A stretch of 64,000 bases of DNA from Clostridium sp. C105KSO13 (GCF_001517425.1 NZ_FBWL01000169.1:186001-250000); one strand, 5' to 3'. Positions 34,945 to 44,225 are shown, counted from the first letter of the stretch. Notes: generated by a model from the letters alone, not told the origin. Numbers and translations: made by a program.

Positions 34945-35898
34945 GTGAATGAAAATAACTTAAACGCAAACGAAAGCACGACCAAAGAACTTCTGGTCAG
35001 AATTGAAGCCAAATATAACAATCTCAGCAAGGGGCAGAAACGTCTTGCAAATTACGTCTGTGAGAATTATGATAAGGCAGTGTTCTTAACGGCCGCAAAG
35101 CTTGGGAAAATTGTGGGGGTCAGTGAATCCACAGTAGTACGTTTTGCCACACAGCTTGGATACAAGGGGTATCCGGGTTTTCAGCAGGCTCTGGAGGAAC
35201 TTGTGCGCAATCGATTAAACTCCATCCAGCGAATGGAAGTGACCTACGGAAGAATCAGCCAGTCCGAAATTCTTACGAATGTATTGCAGTCTGATATAGA
35301 GAAAATTAAAATGACCCTAGCAGTCATCGACCAAAAAGCGTTTGAACTTGCAATAGATACAATTTTGGATGCTAGGAAAATTTATGTGATTGGTATACGG
35401 AGCTGTGCTCCCTTGGCCTCATTTCTTACATTCTATCTGAATTTAATCTGTGAAGATGTAATCTCGGTGCATACGAACAGTTCCAGTGAAATATTTGAAC
35501 AGTTAATACGCATCAATGAAAAAGATGTAATTATCGGAATCAGTTTCCCCAGATATTCCATGCGTACCTTAAAAGCATTGGAATTTGCCAGTAACCGTAA
35601 AGCAAAGGTAATCACGCTGACGGACAGTGTACATTCTCCTATGAATCTTTACTCTTCCTGTAATCTGATCGCAAGAAGTGATATGGCATCTATTGTAGAT
35701 TCTCTTGTTGCCCCTTTAAGTGTGATCAATGCCCTGATTGTGGCTCTCTGCATGAAAAAGCAGGGTGAAGTGATTTCCACTCTGGAAACGCTGGAAAAGC
35801 TTTGGGATGAATATCAGGTATACAGCGGAGATGAACTGAACCATGTGACCGGTCCCCTGCCTGTGGTCACAGACAGGAAAGGAAAAGAAGATGAGTAA
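34945..35898 (+). CDS. MurR/RpiR family transcriptional regulator
   Basis: 317 residues from a GTG start after AGAGAGG. An N-terminal RpiR helix-turn-helix domain (about 15-95; LSKGQKRLANYVCENYDKAV, VGVSESTVVRFATQLGYKGYP) is followed by a SIS sugar-isomerase-like domain (about 125-260; IYVIGIRSCAPLASFL). Members sense phosphosugars and control sugar or amino-sugar genes. No sugar operon lies beside it; its end overlaps the next gene by eight bases, so it is co-transcribed with a flavoprotein and probably cmk. Confidence 0.92.
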   Translation: MNENNLNANESTTKELLVRIEAKYNNLSKGQKRLANYVCENYDKAVFLTAAKLGKIVGVSESTVVRFATQLGYKGYPGFQQALEELVRNRLNSIQRMEVTYGRISQSEILTNVLQSDIEKIKMTLAVIDQKAFELAIDTILDARKIYVIGIRSCAPLASFLTFYLNLICEDVISVHTNSSSEIFEQLIRINEKDVIIGISFPRYSMRTLKALEFASNRKAKVITLTDSVHSPMNLYSSCNLIARSDMASIVDSLVAPLSVINALIVALCMKKQGEVISTLETLEKLWDEYQVYSGDELNHVTGPLPVVTDRKGKEDE

Positions 35899-37123
35899 GG
35901 TATTCGTCGTTGGCGGCGGTGCAGCGGGAATGATGGCAGGTATTTTTGCAGCCAGGAACGGACATGAAGTCCATATATATGAAAAAAACGAAAAGTTGGG
36001 AAAGAAGCTCTTTATTACGGGAAAAGGGCGGTGTAATATTACTAATGCTGCAGAGATGGATACTCTCTTTACTTCCGTTGTCAGCAATCCGAAATTTCTG
36101 TACAGTGGATTTTATAGCTTTTCCAATGATCAGGTGATTCGGTTTTTTGAAGAACTTGGTATTAAAACAAAGGTTGAGAGAGGAGAGAGGGTATTCCCTC
36201 TGTCCGATCACTCTTCTGATGTGATTGGTGGGTTGATACAGGAGCTTGAGCATCTCCATGTGAAGATTCATCTGCGCAGTGAAGTGAAAGACATATGCAC
36301 GGAGAAGGGCAGATTTCACAGCATCGTTATGGCAGACAAAAAAAGGGAAGCGGCAGATATATGTATTGTTGCCACCGGAGGAATTTCTTATCCGTCTACA
36401 GGTTCTACCGGAGACGGATACCATTTTGCCAGACAGACAGGACATTTAGTTACAGAACTTTACCCATCTCTTGTTCCTTTGGAGGTAAAAGAGCTTTATG
36501 TCAGAGATCTTCAGGGCCTTTCCCTGCGCAATGTGAATGTGACAATATACGATGGAAAGAAAAAGATATATGAAGAATTTGGAGAGATGCTCTTTACTCA
36601 TTATGGTGTGAGCGGTCCTATCATTTTAAGCGCCAGCAGTAAGGTGGGACCATTATTAAGCAAAAAGAATCTAAAGCTTGTCATTGATCTAAAGCCTGCA
36701 TTATCTTTTGAACAGCTGGATCAGCGAATTTTGAGGAATTTTAAAGAAGGAACGAACAAGCAGTTCAAGAATGCTGTTGACGGGCTGTTTCCGGCAAAAC
36801 TAAAACCTGTTATGCTTGAACTTTGTGGTGTAAATCCAGACAAAAAGGTTCATGAAATAAATAGGGAAGAGAGGCTCACATTTGTGAACCTGATAAAGAA
36901 TCTGGAAATGACGCTATCAGGACTGCGAGGTTATAAAGAGGCAATTATTACCAAAGGCGGTGTAAATGTAAAGCAGATTGATCCGGGAACAATGGAATCA
37001 AAACTCGTAAGAGGACTGTATTTCATCGGAGAGGTATTAGATCTGGATGCGTTGACAGGAGGTTTCAATCTGCAGATTGCCTGGTCTACTGCATATCTGG
37101 CAGGCAATGGGATAACAATATAG
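35891..37123 (+). CDS. NAD(P)/FAD-dependent oxidoreductase, HI0933/BaiN-like
   Basis: 410 residues. The N-terminal dinucleotide-binding motif VVGGGAAGMMAGIFAARNGH is followed by the family signature GKKLFITGKGRCNITN, and the C-terminus has FIGEVLDLDALTGGFNLQIA. This widely conserved flavoprotein family has no firmly established general reaction; one clostridial member (BaiN) was proposed to act in bile acid 7-dehydroxylation. No bai genes accompany it, so that function should not be assumed. In many Firmicutes the gene precedes cmk, as here. Confidence 0.88.
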   Translation: MSKVFVVGGGAAGMMAGIFAARNGHEVHIYEKNEKLGKKLFITGKGRCNITNAAEMDTLFTSVVSNPKFLYSGFYSFSNDQVIRFFEELGIKTKVERGERVFPLSDHSSDVIGGLIQELEHLHVKIHLRSEVKDICTEKGRFHSIVMADKKREAADICIVATGGISYPSTGSTGDGYHFARQTGHLVTELYPSLVPLEVKELYVRDLQGLSLRNVNVTIYDGKKKIYEEFGEMLFTHYGVSGPIILSASSKVGPLLSKKNLKLVIDLKPALSFEQLDQRILRNFKEGTNKQFKNAVDGLFPAKLKPVMLELCGVNPDKKVHEINREERLTFVNLIKNLEMTLSGLRGYKEAIITKGGVNVKQIDPGTMESKLVRGLYFIGEVLDLDALTGGFNLQIAWSTAYLAGNGITI

Positions 37124-37152
37124 ATATTAGAAAGGAAACACAGAGAGTAGTT

Positions 37153-37809
37153 ATGGGATATAATGTTGCAATCGATGGTCCTGCAGGCGCGGGGAAAAGT
37201 ACAATAGCCAAATTAGTGGCAAAAGAAAAAGGGTACATTTATGTAGATACAGGTGCTTTGTACCGGGCAATGGCAGTCTGTTTTTTGGATGCAGGCATCA
37301 AACCCGGTGAAAAGGAAAAAATCATAGCAGCATGCGAACATGCAAACGTTAGCATAAAATATGAAAATAAAGTCCAACAGGTTTATGCAGGCAGTGTGAA
37401 TATAACATCAAGACTACGGGAGGAAGCAGTGGGAAATATGGCCTCCTTTAGCTCTGCCATTCCGGAGGTGAGGCAAAAGCTTTTAAAACTCCAGCAACAT
37501 ATAGCAGAAAACGAAAATGTGGTTATGGACGGCCGCGATATAGGAACTAACATCCTCCCTCATGCTGATGTGAAAATATATCTGACGGCCGATACGGCGA
37601 CAAGAGCAAAAAGACGGTACGATGAGCTGACCAGGAAGGGTGTGGCATGCGATTACAATAAAATCAGGAAAGATATGGAAGAGCGGGATACCAGAGACAT
37701 GAACCGGGAAACGGCACCTTTGAAGAAGGCCGGGGACGCAGTTCTGATCGACAGTTCCCACCTGTCAATAGAAGAAGTAGTGTCTGAAATCCTAAAACAC
37801 TGTAAATAG
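37153..37809 (+). CDS. cmk: Cytidylate kinase
   Basis: 218 residues. The P-loop IDGPAGAGKSTIAK lies at residues about 6-19, followed by YVDTGALYRAMA and VMDGRDIGTNILPHADVKIYL, which carry the CMP-binding and catalytic residues. It phosphorylates CMP/dCMP to the diphosphates. The order cmk-ispH-rpsA is typical of Clostridia. Confidence 0.96.
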   Translation: MGYNVAIDGPAGAGKSTIAKLVAKEKGYIYVDTGALYRAMAVCFLDAGIKPGEKEKIIAACEHANVSIKYENKVQQVYAGSVNITSRLREEAVGNMASFSSAIPEVRQKLLKLQQHIAENENVVMDGRDIGTNILPHADVKIYLTADTATRAKRRYDELTRKGVACDYNKIRKDMEERDTRDMNRETAPLKKAGDAVLIDSSHLSIEEVVSEILKHCK

Positions 37810-37856
37810 CAGCAATAATAACCGTATATTTATATAAGGGGTGAAGAAATAGAAAT

Positions 37857-38717
37857 ATGGAAATAAAACAGGCAAAAACAGCAGGCTTTTGCTTCGGTGT
37901 AAAACGGGCAGTAGATGAAGTTTATAAGCAGCTGGAAAATGAAAAGGACAGTCATACGCCAATTTGTACCTATGGGCCCATTATCCATAATGAGGAAGTA
38001 ATCAAGGATATGGAGAAAAAAGGCGTCAAAGTATTAAAAAACCAGGAGGAATTGGAAGGATTGACGGAGGGAATCGTTATCATCCGTTCCCATGGAGTGT
38101 CCGAGGCTATCTGTGAAGATCTGTATAAGAGAGGATTGACAGTGATGGATGCCACCTGCCCCTTTGTAAAAAAAATACATAAGATTGTGAAGGAGGAGAG
38201 TCAGAAAGGCAGACATGTTGTAATTATAGGTAATCCGGATCACCCTGAAGTGGAGGGCATCAGAGGCTGGGCCGGGGAATATGTAACAGTAATCCAAAAT
38301 ACCCAGGAGGCAGAAAATTTCATGCCTGAATCCGGAAAGAAAGTCTGTATTGTTGCACAGACGACATTTAATTACAATAAATTTAAAGATTTGGTTGAAA
38401 TTATTTTAAAAAAGGGTTATGATGTAAGTGTTTTAAATACTATCTGCAGTGCAACGAAAGAGCGTCAGACTGAGGCTCAGAGTATAGCAGAAGAGGTGGA
38501 TGCTATGATAGTGATTGGCGACAAGCATAGTTCCAACACCCAGAAGTTATTTGAAATATGCCAGAAAGCATGTAAAGATACGTACTATATACAGACACTT
38601 GACGATTTGGATTTGAATCAATTAGGGTCAGTGGAAACAGTAGGTATTACAGCGGGGGCATCCACGCCCAACAATATAATTGAGGAGGTTCAAAATAATG
38701 TCAGAATTATCTTTTGA
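37857..38717 (+). CDS. ispH: 4-hydroxy-3-methylbut-2-enyl diphosphate reductase
   Basis: 286 residues. The three cluster cysteines are in AGFCFGVKRA (Cys12), DATCPFVKKIH (about 97) and NTICSATKERQ (about 198). It carries out the last step of the non-mevalonate isoprenoid pathway, reducing HMBPP to IPP and DMAPP. The start ATG has only a weak, distant purine-rich site (AGGGGTGAAG). The end overlaps the start of rpsA by 20 bases in another frame; in several Clostridia IspH and S1 are a single fused protein. Confidence 0.95.
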   Translation: MEIKQAKTAGFCFGVKRAVDEVYKQLENEKDSHTPICTYGPIIHNEEVIKDMEKKGVKVLKNQEELEGLTEGIVIIRSHGVSEAICEDLYKRGLTVMDATCPFVKKIHKIVKEESQKGRHVVIIGNPDHPEVEGIRGWAGEYVTVIQNTQEAENFMPESGKKVCIVAQTTFNYNKFKDLVEIILKKGYDVSVLNTICSATKERQTEAQSIAEEVDAMIVIGDKHSSNTQKLFEICQKACKDTYYIQTLDDLDLNQLGSVETVGITAGASTPNNIIEEVQNNVRIIF

Positions 38718-39780
38718 ACAAATGTTAGACGAGTCTTTTAAAACAATTCATAATGGAGAAGTAGTAGAGGGTACAGTCATTGACGTAAAGCCGGATGAGA
38801 TTATCCTGAATATCGGATATAAAGCAGATGGTATCATTACAAAGAACGAATATTCCAATGATCAGTCCATTGATTTGACTACGGTAGTTTCTGCTGGGGA
38901 TCCGATGACAGTGAAGGTCTTAAAAGTAAACGACGGTGAAGGGCAGGTATTATTGACCTACAAGAGACTTGCTGCAGAGAAGGGCAACGAGAAACTGAGA
39001 GAAGCTTTTGAGAATAAAGAAGTCCTCAAGGCTACAGTTACTCAGATTCTTGGAGGCGGTCTGGTTGCGACAATAGATGAAGCGCGTGTATTTATACCTG
39101 CAAGTCTAGTATCTGATTCCTACGAGAAAGACCTGAGCAAATATGATGGCAAGGAAATTGCGTTTGTTATCAGTGAATTCAATCCAAGAAGGAACCGCGT
39201 GATTGGTGACAGAAGACAGCTTCTTGTAGCAGAGAGAGCAGAGAAGCAGAAAGAGCTGTTTGCCAGGTTAAAAGTCGGTGACAGAATTGAGGGAACCGTT
39301 AAGAATGTAACAGACTTCGGTGCTTTTATAGATCTTGGCGGGGTAGACGGATTGCTGCACATCTCCGAAATGTCCTGGGGAAGAGTAGAGAACCCCAGAA
39401 AAGCATTCCAGGTAGGTGATGTTGTAACAGTGCTTGTGAAGGATATCAATGATACAAAAGTTGCACTCAGTCTGAAGTTCCCGGAGACAAATCCATGGGC
39501 ACATGCTTCAGAGAATTTCGCAGCCGGAACTATCATCACGGGCAAGGTTGCGCGTATGACAGATTTTGGTGCGTTTGTTGAGCTTGCACCTGGAGTAGAT
39601 GCGCTTCTCCATGTATCTCAGATTTCAAGAGCCCATGTAGACAAACCATCAGATGTACTTTCTGTAGGGCAGGAGATTACAGCAAAAATCGTAGATCTAA
39701 ATGAAGCGGAGAGGAAAATCAGCCTGAGCATGAAAGCCCTGGAGACAGATTCTCAGGATGCCGAGTATACAGAAGAATAA
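38698..39780 (+). CDS. rpsA: Ribosomal protein S1-like protein with four S1 domains
   Basis: 360 residues from the ATG at 38698, which follows GAGGAGGTTCAAAATA inside the ispH 3' end. Four S1 RNA-binding domains are recognisable, beginning near GEVVEGTVIDVKPDEI, VLKATVTQILGGGLVA, RIEGTVKNVTDFGAFIDLGG and IITGKVARMTDFGAFVELAP. Firmicute S1 homologues with four domains help some mRNAs engage the ribosome. The third and fourth domains are the most canonical (DFGAF, LLHISEMS/LLHVSQIS). Confidence 0.92.
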   Translation: MSELSFEQMLDESFKTIHNGEVVEGTVIDVKPDEIILNIGYKADGIITKNEYSNDQSIDLTTVVSAGDPMTVKVLKVNDGEGQVLLTYKRLAAEKGNEKLREAFENKEVLKATVTQILGGGLVATIDEARVFIPASLVSDSYEKDLSKYDGKEIAFVISEFNPRRNRVIGDRRQLLVAERAEKQKELFARLKVGDRIEGTVKNVTDFGAFIDLGGVDGLLHISEMSWGRVENPRKAFQVGDVVTVLVKDINDTKVALSLKFPETNPWAHASENFAAGTIITGKVARMTDFGAFVELAPGVDALLHVSQISRAHVDKPSDVLSVGQEITAKIVDLNEAERKISLSMKALETDSQDAEYTEE

Positions 39781-39794
39781 ACTTCATAAAAAAC

Positions 39795-39819
39795 AGAGGC
39801 TGGAAAGTCTCTTTTTTTT
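39795..39819 (+). terminator. Intrinsic terminator after rpsA
   Basis: Seven-pair stem AGAGGCT / AGTCTCT with a GGAA tetraloop (39795-39812; one G-T pair), then eight Ts. Confidence 0.85.
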
Positions 39820-39931
39820 ATGTTAATGTTTAAACTTATGTCACACATAAATGTTATGAAAAACAATCCTTGTATATAGAATCGGGGAGGGCATTGCTTG
39901 TTAAAAAAGTAGCAGTATGTATCTTTTTATA

Positions 39932-39979
39932 TACAATGAAATGTCCGTATTTACTGGCATTCGCGGACAATTCATTGTA
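39932..39979. repeat. Large imperfect hairpin in the rnf leader region
   Basis: Arms TACAATGAAATGTCCG (39932-39947) and CGGACAATTCATTGTA (39964-39979) are complementary except at one position, with a 16-base loop. It ends 43 bases before rnfC. An outer TTGTTAA (39898-39904) upstream looks like half of a Rex redox-sensor site. No confident promoter could be assigned in this 242-base gap. Confidence 0.65.
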
Positions 39980-40022
39980 CAATAAATACGATGGGAATAG
40001 TAAGGAAGGAAGGTAGCAGAGA

Positions 40023-41342
40023 ATGGGATTTTTAACTTTTAAAGGTGGAATCCATCCAAAAGACGGAAAAGACTTATCGAAAAACCAGGCAATCACTGAA
40101 TTACTGCCAAAAGGTGATTTACTATATCCACTTTCACAACATATAGGGGCACCGGCAAACCCCATTGTCAAAAAAGGGGATCATGTCTTAAAAGGGCAGA
40201 AGATTGCAGAGGCAGGGGGGTTTGTATCAGCACCGATATATTCTTCTGTGTCAGGGAATGTCAAAGGATTGGAAACTCATTTAGGCCCCACAGGAAATAA
40301 GGAATACTGTATTGTAATCGAGAATGACGGAGAATACGAGGAGGCAGAATATGCCCCTGTAAAACCATTGGAGCAGCTTACAAAAGAAGAAATTCTTAAC
40401 ATGATTGCTGAAGCTGGAATTGTGGGAATGGGTGGTGCAGGTTTTCCGACAAGAGTAAAGCTTTCTCCGAAGGAACCTGAGAAGATAGATTATGTGATAG
40501 CGAACTGCGCAGAATGTGAGCCTTATATTACGGCGGATTACCGCAGGATGCTGGAGAACACAGAAGAACTTGTAAACGGAATGCGAATAGTTCTCTCCCT
40601 GTTTGATAATGCAAAGGGAATTTTCGGGATAGAGGACAATAAGAAAGAGTGTATCGAAAAATTGCAGGATGCCGTTAAGGACGAGCCACGCATGGAAGTT
40701 AAAGTACTTCAGACCAAGTATCCTCAGGGAGCGGAACGTCAGTTAATCTATGCGCTCACCAAACGTGCGATTCATTCTGCCATGCTTCCAGCTGATGTGG
40801 GATGTGTTGTAGACAACGTGGAGACATTGATTGGGATTCATTATGCGGTAGCGAAAGGCAGGCCCCTGACGGAGCGTGTTGTTACTGTAAGCGGAGATGA
40901 CATACAGAGTCCGAGCAATTTTAAGGTGCTTTTAGGCACGAATCAGCAGGAACTGGTGGATGCCGCCGGGGGACTTAAAGAGGCTCCCAAGAAGGTGATA
41001 TCGGGCGGGCCTATGATGGGATTTGCCATGATTACACTCAACACTCCTGTGACAAAGACTTCTTCTTCCGTTTTGGCCTTTACTGAAGATGAGGTGGCGA
41101 AGAGAAAATCGACGCAGTGTATTAACTGCGGCCGCTGTGTGGAAATCTGCCCCTGCAGGCTTGTTCCATCCAGATTGGCAAAGTATGCCGACAGACAGGA
41201 TGAAGAGACTTTTGTCGCACAGTACGGACTGGAATGTGTAGAATGTGGCTGCTGCAGCTATGTCTGTCCGGCGAAACTGCCGTTGAAGCAGTCTATTGGT
41301 TCTATGCGTAAGGTTGCAATTGCTAACAAAAAGAAAAAATAA
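40023..41342 (+). CDS. rnfC: Rnf complex subunit C
   Basis: 439 residues. An N-terminal RnfC barrel-sandwich domain (TFKGGIHPKDGKDLSKN), an NADH/FMN-binding SLBB-type centre (GMGGAGFPTRVKL), and two 4Fe-4S sites near the C-terminus (CINCGRCVEICPCRLVP, CVECGCCSYVCPAKLP). It is the NADH-interacting subunit of the ion-translocating ferredoxin:NAD+ oxidoreductase. Preceded by AAGGAAGG. First gene of rnfCDGEAB, the usual clostridial order. Confidence 0.95.
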   Translation: MGFLTFKGGIHPKDGKDLSKNQAITELLPKGDLLYPLSQHIGAPANPIVKKGDHVLKGQKIAEAGGFVSAPIYSSVSGNVKGLETHLGPTGNKEYCIVIENDGEYEEAEYAPVKPLEQLTKEEILNMIAEAGIVGMGGAGFPTRVKLSPKEPEKIDYVIANCAECEPYITADYRRMLENTEELVNGMRIVLSLFDNAKGIFGIEDNKKECIEKLQDAVKDEPRMEVKVLQTKYPQGAERQLIYALTKRAIHSAMLPADVGCVVDNVETLIGIHYAVAKGRPLTERVVTVSGDDIQSPSNFKVLLGTNQQELVDAAGGLKEAPKKVISGGPMMGFAMITLNTPVTKTSSSVLAFTEDEVAKRKSTQCINCGRCVEICPCRLVPSRLAKYADRQDEETFVAQYGLECVECGCCSYVCPAKLPLKQSIGSMRKVAIANKKKK

Positions 41343-41360
41343 CAGAGAGGTGAATTAAAA

Positions 41361-42293
41361 TTGAACGAGAATTACAACATATCATCCTCACCACATATAC
41401 GAGACAAGGTAACCAGCAGTAATATTATGCTGATGGTTCTGATTGCTCTGCTGCCGGCTACAATTTTTGGTGTTTATAATTTCAGACATGAAAATGCATG
41501 GCTGCTGGTTGTAGTTACAACGGCAGTAGCAGTTTTAGCTGAGTATATATATGAGAAGCTGATGCACAAACCGATAACGATAGGGGATTTCAGTGCAGCT
41601 GTCACAGGTCTTCTTCTTGCGCTGAATCTTCCGCCCACTCTTCCTTTGTGGATGGGAGCTTTAGGATCTGTATTTGCCATTATTATTGTAAAGCAGCTGT
41701 TTGGAGGACTGGGACAGAATTTTATGAACCCTGCACTGGCTGCCAGGTGTTTCCTTCTTATCTCTTTTGCAGGGCGCATGACTTATTTTGTGTATGACGG
41801 TGTGACAGGACCGACTCCCCTTGCAGACATGAAGGCCGGGGAAGCTGTTAATACTATGAACATGCTGGTTGGAAATACCAGGGGTACCATAGGAGAAACT
41901 TCTGTTCTTGCAATTATGGTCGGTGCCATGTTCCTGCTTCTGATGGGTGTCATTGACCTGCGCATCCCCGGTACATACATTGTAACGTTTGTTATTTTTA
42001 TTATTATTTTCGGCGGTTACGGTTTTGATGCACAGTATATCACCGCACATCTCTGTGGCGGCGGACTCATGCTGGGTGCATGGTTTATGGCTACAGACTA
42101 TGTGACTTCTCCCATTACTCCGAGAGGTCAGATCCTTTACGGTGTCTGTATGGGGCTGCTGACAGGACTTTTTAGATTATTTGGCGGTTCCGCGGAGGGT
42201 GTGTCCTATGCAATCATCATCAGTAACCTTTTGGTTCCTCTGATTGAAAAGATTACTCTTCCAAAACCGTTTGGCAAAGGAGGAGAAAAGTAA
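41361..42293 (+). CDS. rnfD: Rnf complex subunit D
   Basis: 310-residue integral membrane protein with a TTG start preceded by AGAGAGG. The segment VTGPTPLADMKAG carries the threonine that receives covalently bound FMN in RnfD/NqrB proteins (pattern S/T-G-x-T-P-L). LPPTLPLWMGALGSVFAIIIVKQLFGGLG is a family hallmark helix; it forms part of the membrane ion path. The stop overlaps the rnfG ATG by one base. Confidence 0.94.
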   Translation: MNENYNISSSPHIRDKVTSSNIMLMVLIALLPATIFGVYNFRHENAWLLVVVTTAVAVLAEYIYEKLMHKPITIGDFSAAVTGLLLALNLPPTLPLWMGALGSVFAIIIVKQLFGGLGQNFMNPALAARCFLLISFAGRMTYFVYDGVTGPTPLADMKAGEAVNTMNMLVGNTRGTIGETSVLAIMVGAMFLLLMGVIDLRIPGTYIVTFVIFIIIFGGYGFDAQYITAHLCGGGLMLGAWFMATDYVTSPITPRGQILYGVCMGLLTGLFRLFGGSAEGVSYAIIISNLLVPLIEKITLPKPFGKGGEK

Positions 42294-42907
42294 TGAATAA
42301 AATTGTAAAAAACACGTTGATACTTACAGCTATTACATTGATTTCCGGCATTCTCCTCGGGCTGGTTTATGAAGTTACAAAAGCTCCCATTGCCACTGCC
42401 CAGGAAAAGGCAAAACAAGAGGCATACAGACAGGCACTTCCGGACGCTGTTTCTTTTGAACCTTATGATGATTTTGATGAGAGTGATGCTGTCAAAACTC
42501 TTAAAAGTGCAGGGTACAGTGATGATGAAATTACAGAAGCAGTTATAGGAAAAGACAAAGGCGGAGACGACATAGGCTGTGTCATTACTGTAGTTTCCCA
42601 TGAAGGATACGGCGGGGATATCACAATGTCTGTGGGAATCATGGCAGACGGAACTGTAAAAGGTGTGGAAATGCTCTCCATCAGCGAGACAGCCGGCCTT
42701 GGAATGAAAGCAGCAGAGGCGGATTTCAGAGACCAGTTTAAGGATAAGCAGGTAGAAGCCTTCGCCTATACAAAGAATAATGAAAAAGGTGATGATAAGA
42801 TCGATGCAATCAGCGGAGCAACCATCACAACAAATGCGGTGACGAATGCAGTGGACTCTGCATTAGTTTATTTTCAAAATACGTTAGGAGGTAGTGTCGA
42901 TGAGTAA
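42293..42907 (+). CDS. rnfG: Rnf complex subunit G
   Basis: 204 residues. One N-terminal membrane helix and an extracytoplasmic FMN-binding domain. DAISGATITTNAV near residue 166 contains the S-G-A-T flavinylation motif whose threonine is modified by ApbE, encoded convergently at the end of the operon. The start follows AAGGAGG. Confidence 0.94.
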   Translation: MNKIVKNTLILTAITLISGILLGLVYEVTKAPIATAQEKAKQEAYRQALPDAVSFEPYDDFDESDAVKTLKSAGYSDDEITEAVIGKDKGGDDIGCVITVVSHEGYGGDITMSVGIMADGTVKGVEMLSISETAGLGMKAAEADFRDQFKDKQVEAFAYTKNNEKGDDKIDAISGATITTNAVTNAVDSALVYFQNTLGGSVDE

Positions 42908-43625
42908 GTCAGGAGAAAGACTATTTAATGGTCTGGTCAAAGAAAATCCTACCTTTGTTCTGATGTTGGGCATGTGCCCCACACTGGCAGTCACGACTTC
43001 CGCCATCAACGGCATCGGAATGGGTCTTTCTACCACAGTTGTACTTGTGCTTTCCAATGTCATGATTTCCGCTTTGCGGAAAATTATACCTGATTCTGTA
43101 AGGATGCCTGCGTTTATCGTGGTAGTTGCGTCCTTTGTAACAATTGTACAATTCCTGCTGGAAGGTTTCGTCCCGAGCCTGTATGATTCGCTGGGGATTT
43201 ATATTCCTCTAATAGTGGTAAACTGTATTATTTTGGGAAGAGCAGAAAGTTATGCATCCAAGAACCCCGTGATTCCTTCTTTATTTGACGGCCTTGGTAT
43301 GGGGCTTGGCTTTACTGTTGGACTGACGGCAATTGGTATAGTCCGGGAGATTTTGGGCGCAGGGAAAGTTTTCGGCACACAGATCCTGCCGGATTCTTAT
43401 GAGCCAATCACTATTTTTATTCTGGCGCCGGGAGCATTTTTTGTTCTCTCTATGCTGGTTGCTTTGCAGAATAAAGTGAAGAGGCATATAGCCCTGAAAA
43501 AAGGCGAGCCTATACCGGAACCCGCGGAGGGCTGTGAAGGTTGTGCAGGATGTGGCAGAGCAGGAAGCTGTACAGGGGGAATCTTCCCCGTAGAGTCTGA
43601 AACAGAGAAAAAAGAGAATGATTAG
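42900..43625 (+). CDS. rnfE: Rnf complex subunit E with a cysteine-rich C-terminal tail
   Basis: About 241 residues from ATG 42900 (AGGAGG eight bases upstream; an upstream GTG was rejected). The first ~205 residues are the six-helix RnfE/NqrD membrane protein (NPTFVLMLGMCPTLAVTTSA, DGLGMGLGFTVGLT). After the last helix comes a soluble tail with EGCEGCAGCGRAGSC, four cysteines in about 13 residues, then an acidic end. The tail could bind a metal or cluster; this is inference. Confidence 0.93.
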   Translation: MSKSGERLFNGLVKENPTFVLMLGMCPTLAVTTSAINGIGMGLSTTVVLVLSNVMISALRKIIPDSVRMPAFIVVVASFVTIVQFLLEGFVPSLYDSLGIYIPLIVVNCIILGRAESYASKNPVIPSLFDGLGMGLGFTVGLTAIGIVREILGAGKVFGTQILPDSYEPITIFILAPGAFFVLSMLVALQNKVKRHIALKKGEPIPEPAEGCEGCAGCGRAGSCTGGIFPVESETEKKEND

Positions 43626-43636
43626 GGGGAAATGAG

Positions 43637-44212
43637 ATGAAAGAGTTAATATTACTTGCAGTCGGTGCGGCATTTGTGAATAATGTTGTGCTCAGCCAGT
43701 TCCTTGGAATCTGTCCTTTCCTCGGTGTTTCCAAAGATGTGAAAACTGCAGCGGGCATGGGCAGTGCTGTTATTTTTGTTATTACAATTGCATCCTTTGT
43801 AACAAGCCTGATTTATAAATTCATTCTTGTTCCGGTGCATTTCGAATATTTACAAACAATTGTATTTATCCTTGTCATAGCTGCTCTGGTACAGTTTGTA
43901 GAGATGTTTTTGAAAAAGGCAATGCCTCCGCTTTATAATGCGCTTGGTGTATATCTTCCTTTGATTACTACAAACTGTGCGGTACTTGGCGTTGCGCTGG
44001 TGAATGTTCAGAGATCCTATAACATCTTAGAAGGTGTTATATACGGGCTTGCAACTTCCTTTGGCTTTTTGGTCGCAATTGTGCTGATGGCAGGTATACG
44101 TGAGAAAATTGAACACAATGACATTACAGAATCCTTTCAGGGAACTCCAATTGTCCTGGTGACAGCCGGACTGATGGCAATTGCTTTCTTTGGGTTCGCG
44201 GGATTAATTTAG
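43637..44212 (+). CDS. rnfA: Rnf complex subunit A
   Basis: 191-residue, six-helix membrane protein homologous to RnfA/NqrE. Typical segments are NNVVLSQFLGICPFLGVS and PLITTNCAVLGVALVN; the conserved cysteines in the first and fourth helix regions are those that bind the intramembrane 2Fe-2S cluster at the RnfA-RnfE interface. AGGGGGAAATGAG precedes the ATG. Confidence 0.95.
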   Translation: MKELILLAVGAAFVNNVVLSQFLGICPFLGVSKDVKTAAGMGSAVIFVITIASFVTSLIYKFILVPVHFEYLQTIVFILVIAALVQFVEMFLKKAMPPLYNALGVYLPLITTNCAVLGVALVNVQRSYNILEGVIYGLATSFGFLVAIVLMAGIREKIEHNDITESFQGTPIVLVTAGLMAIAFFGFAGLI

Positions 44213-44225
44213 GAGGGTATAAAAG

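Noticed and set aside
35891-37123. Bile acid 7-dehydroxylation gene (baiN)
   Set aside because: The protein belongs to the broad HI0933 flavoprotein family, but no other bai genes are near and the gene sits before cmk as in many bacteria without bile acid metabolism.
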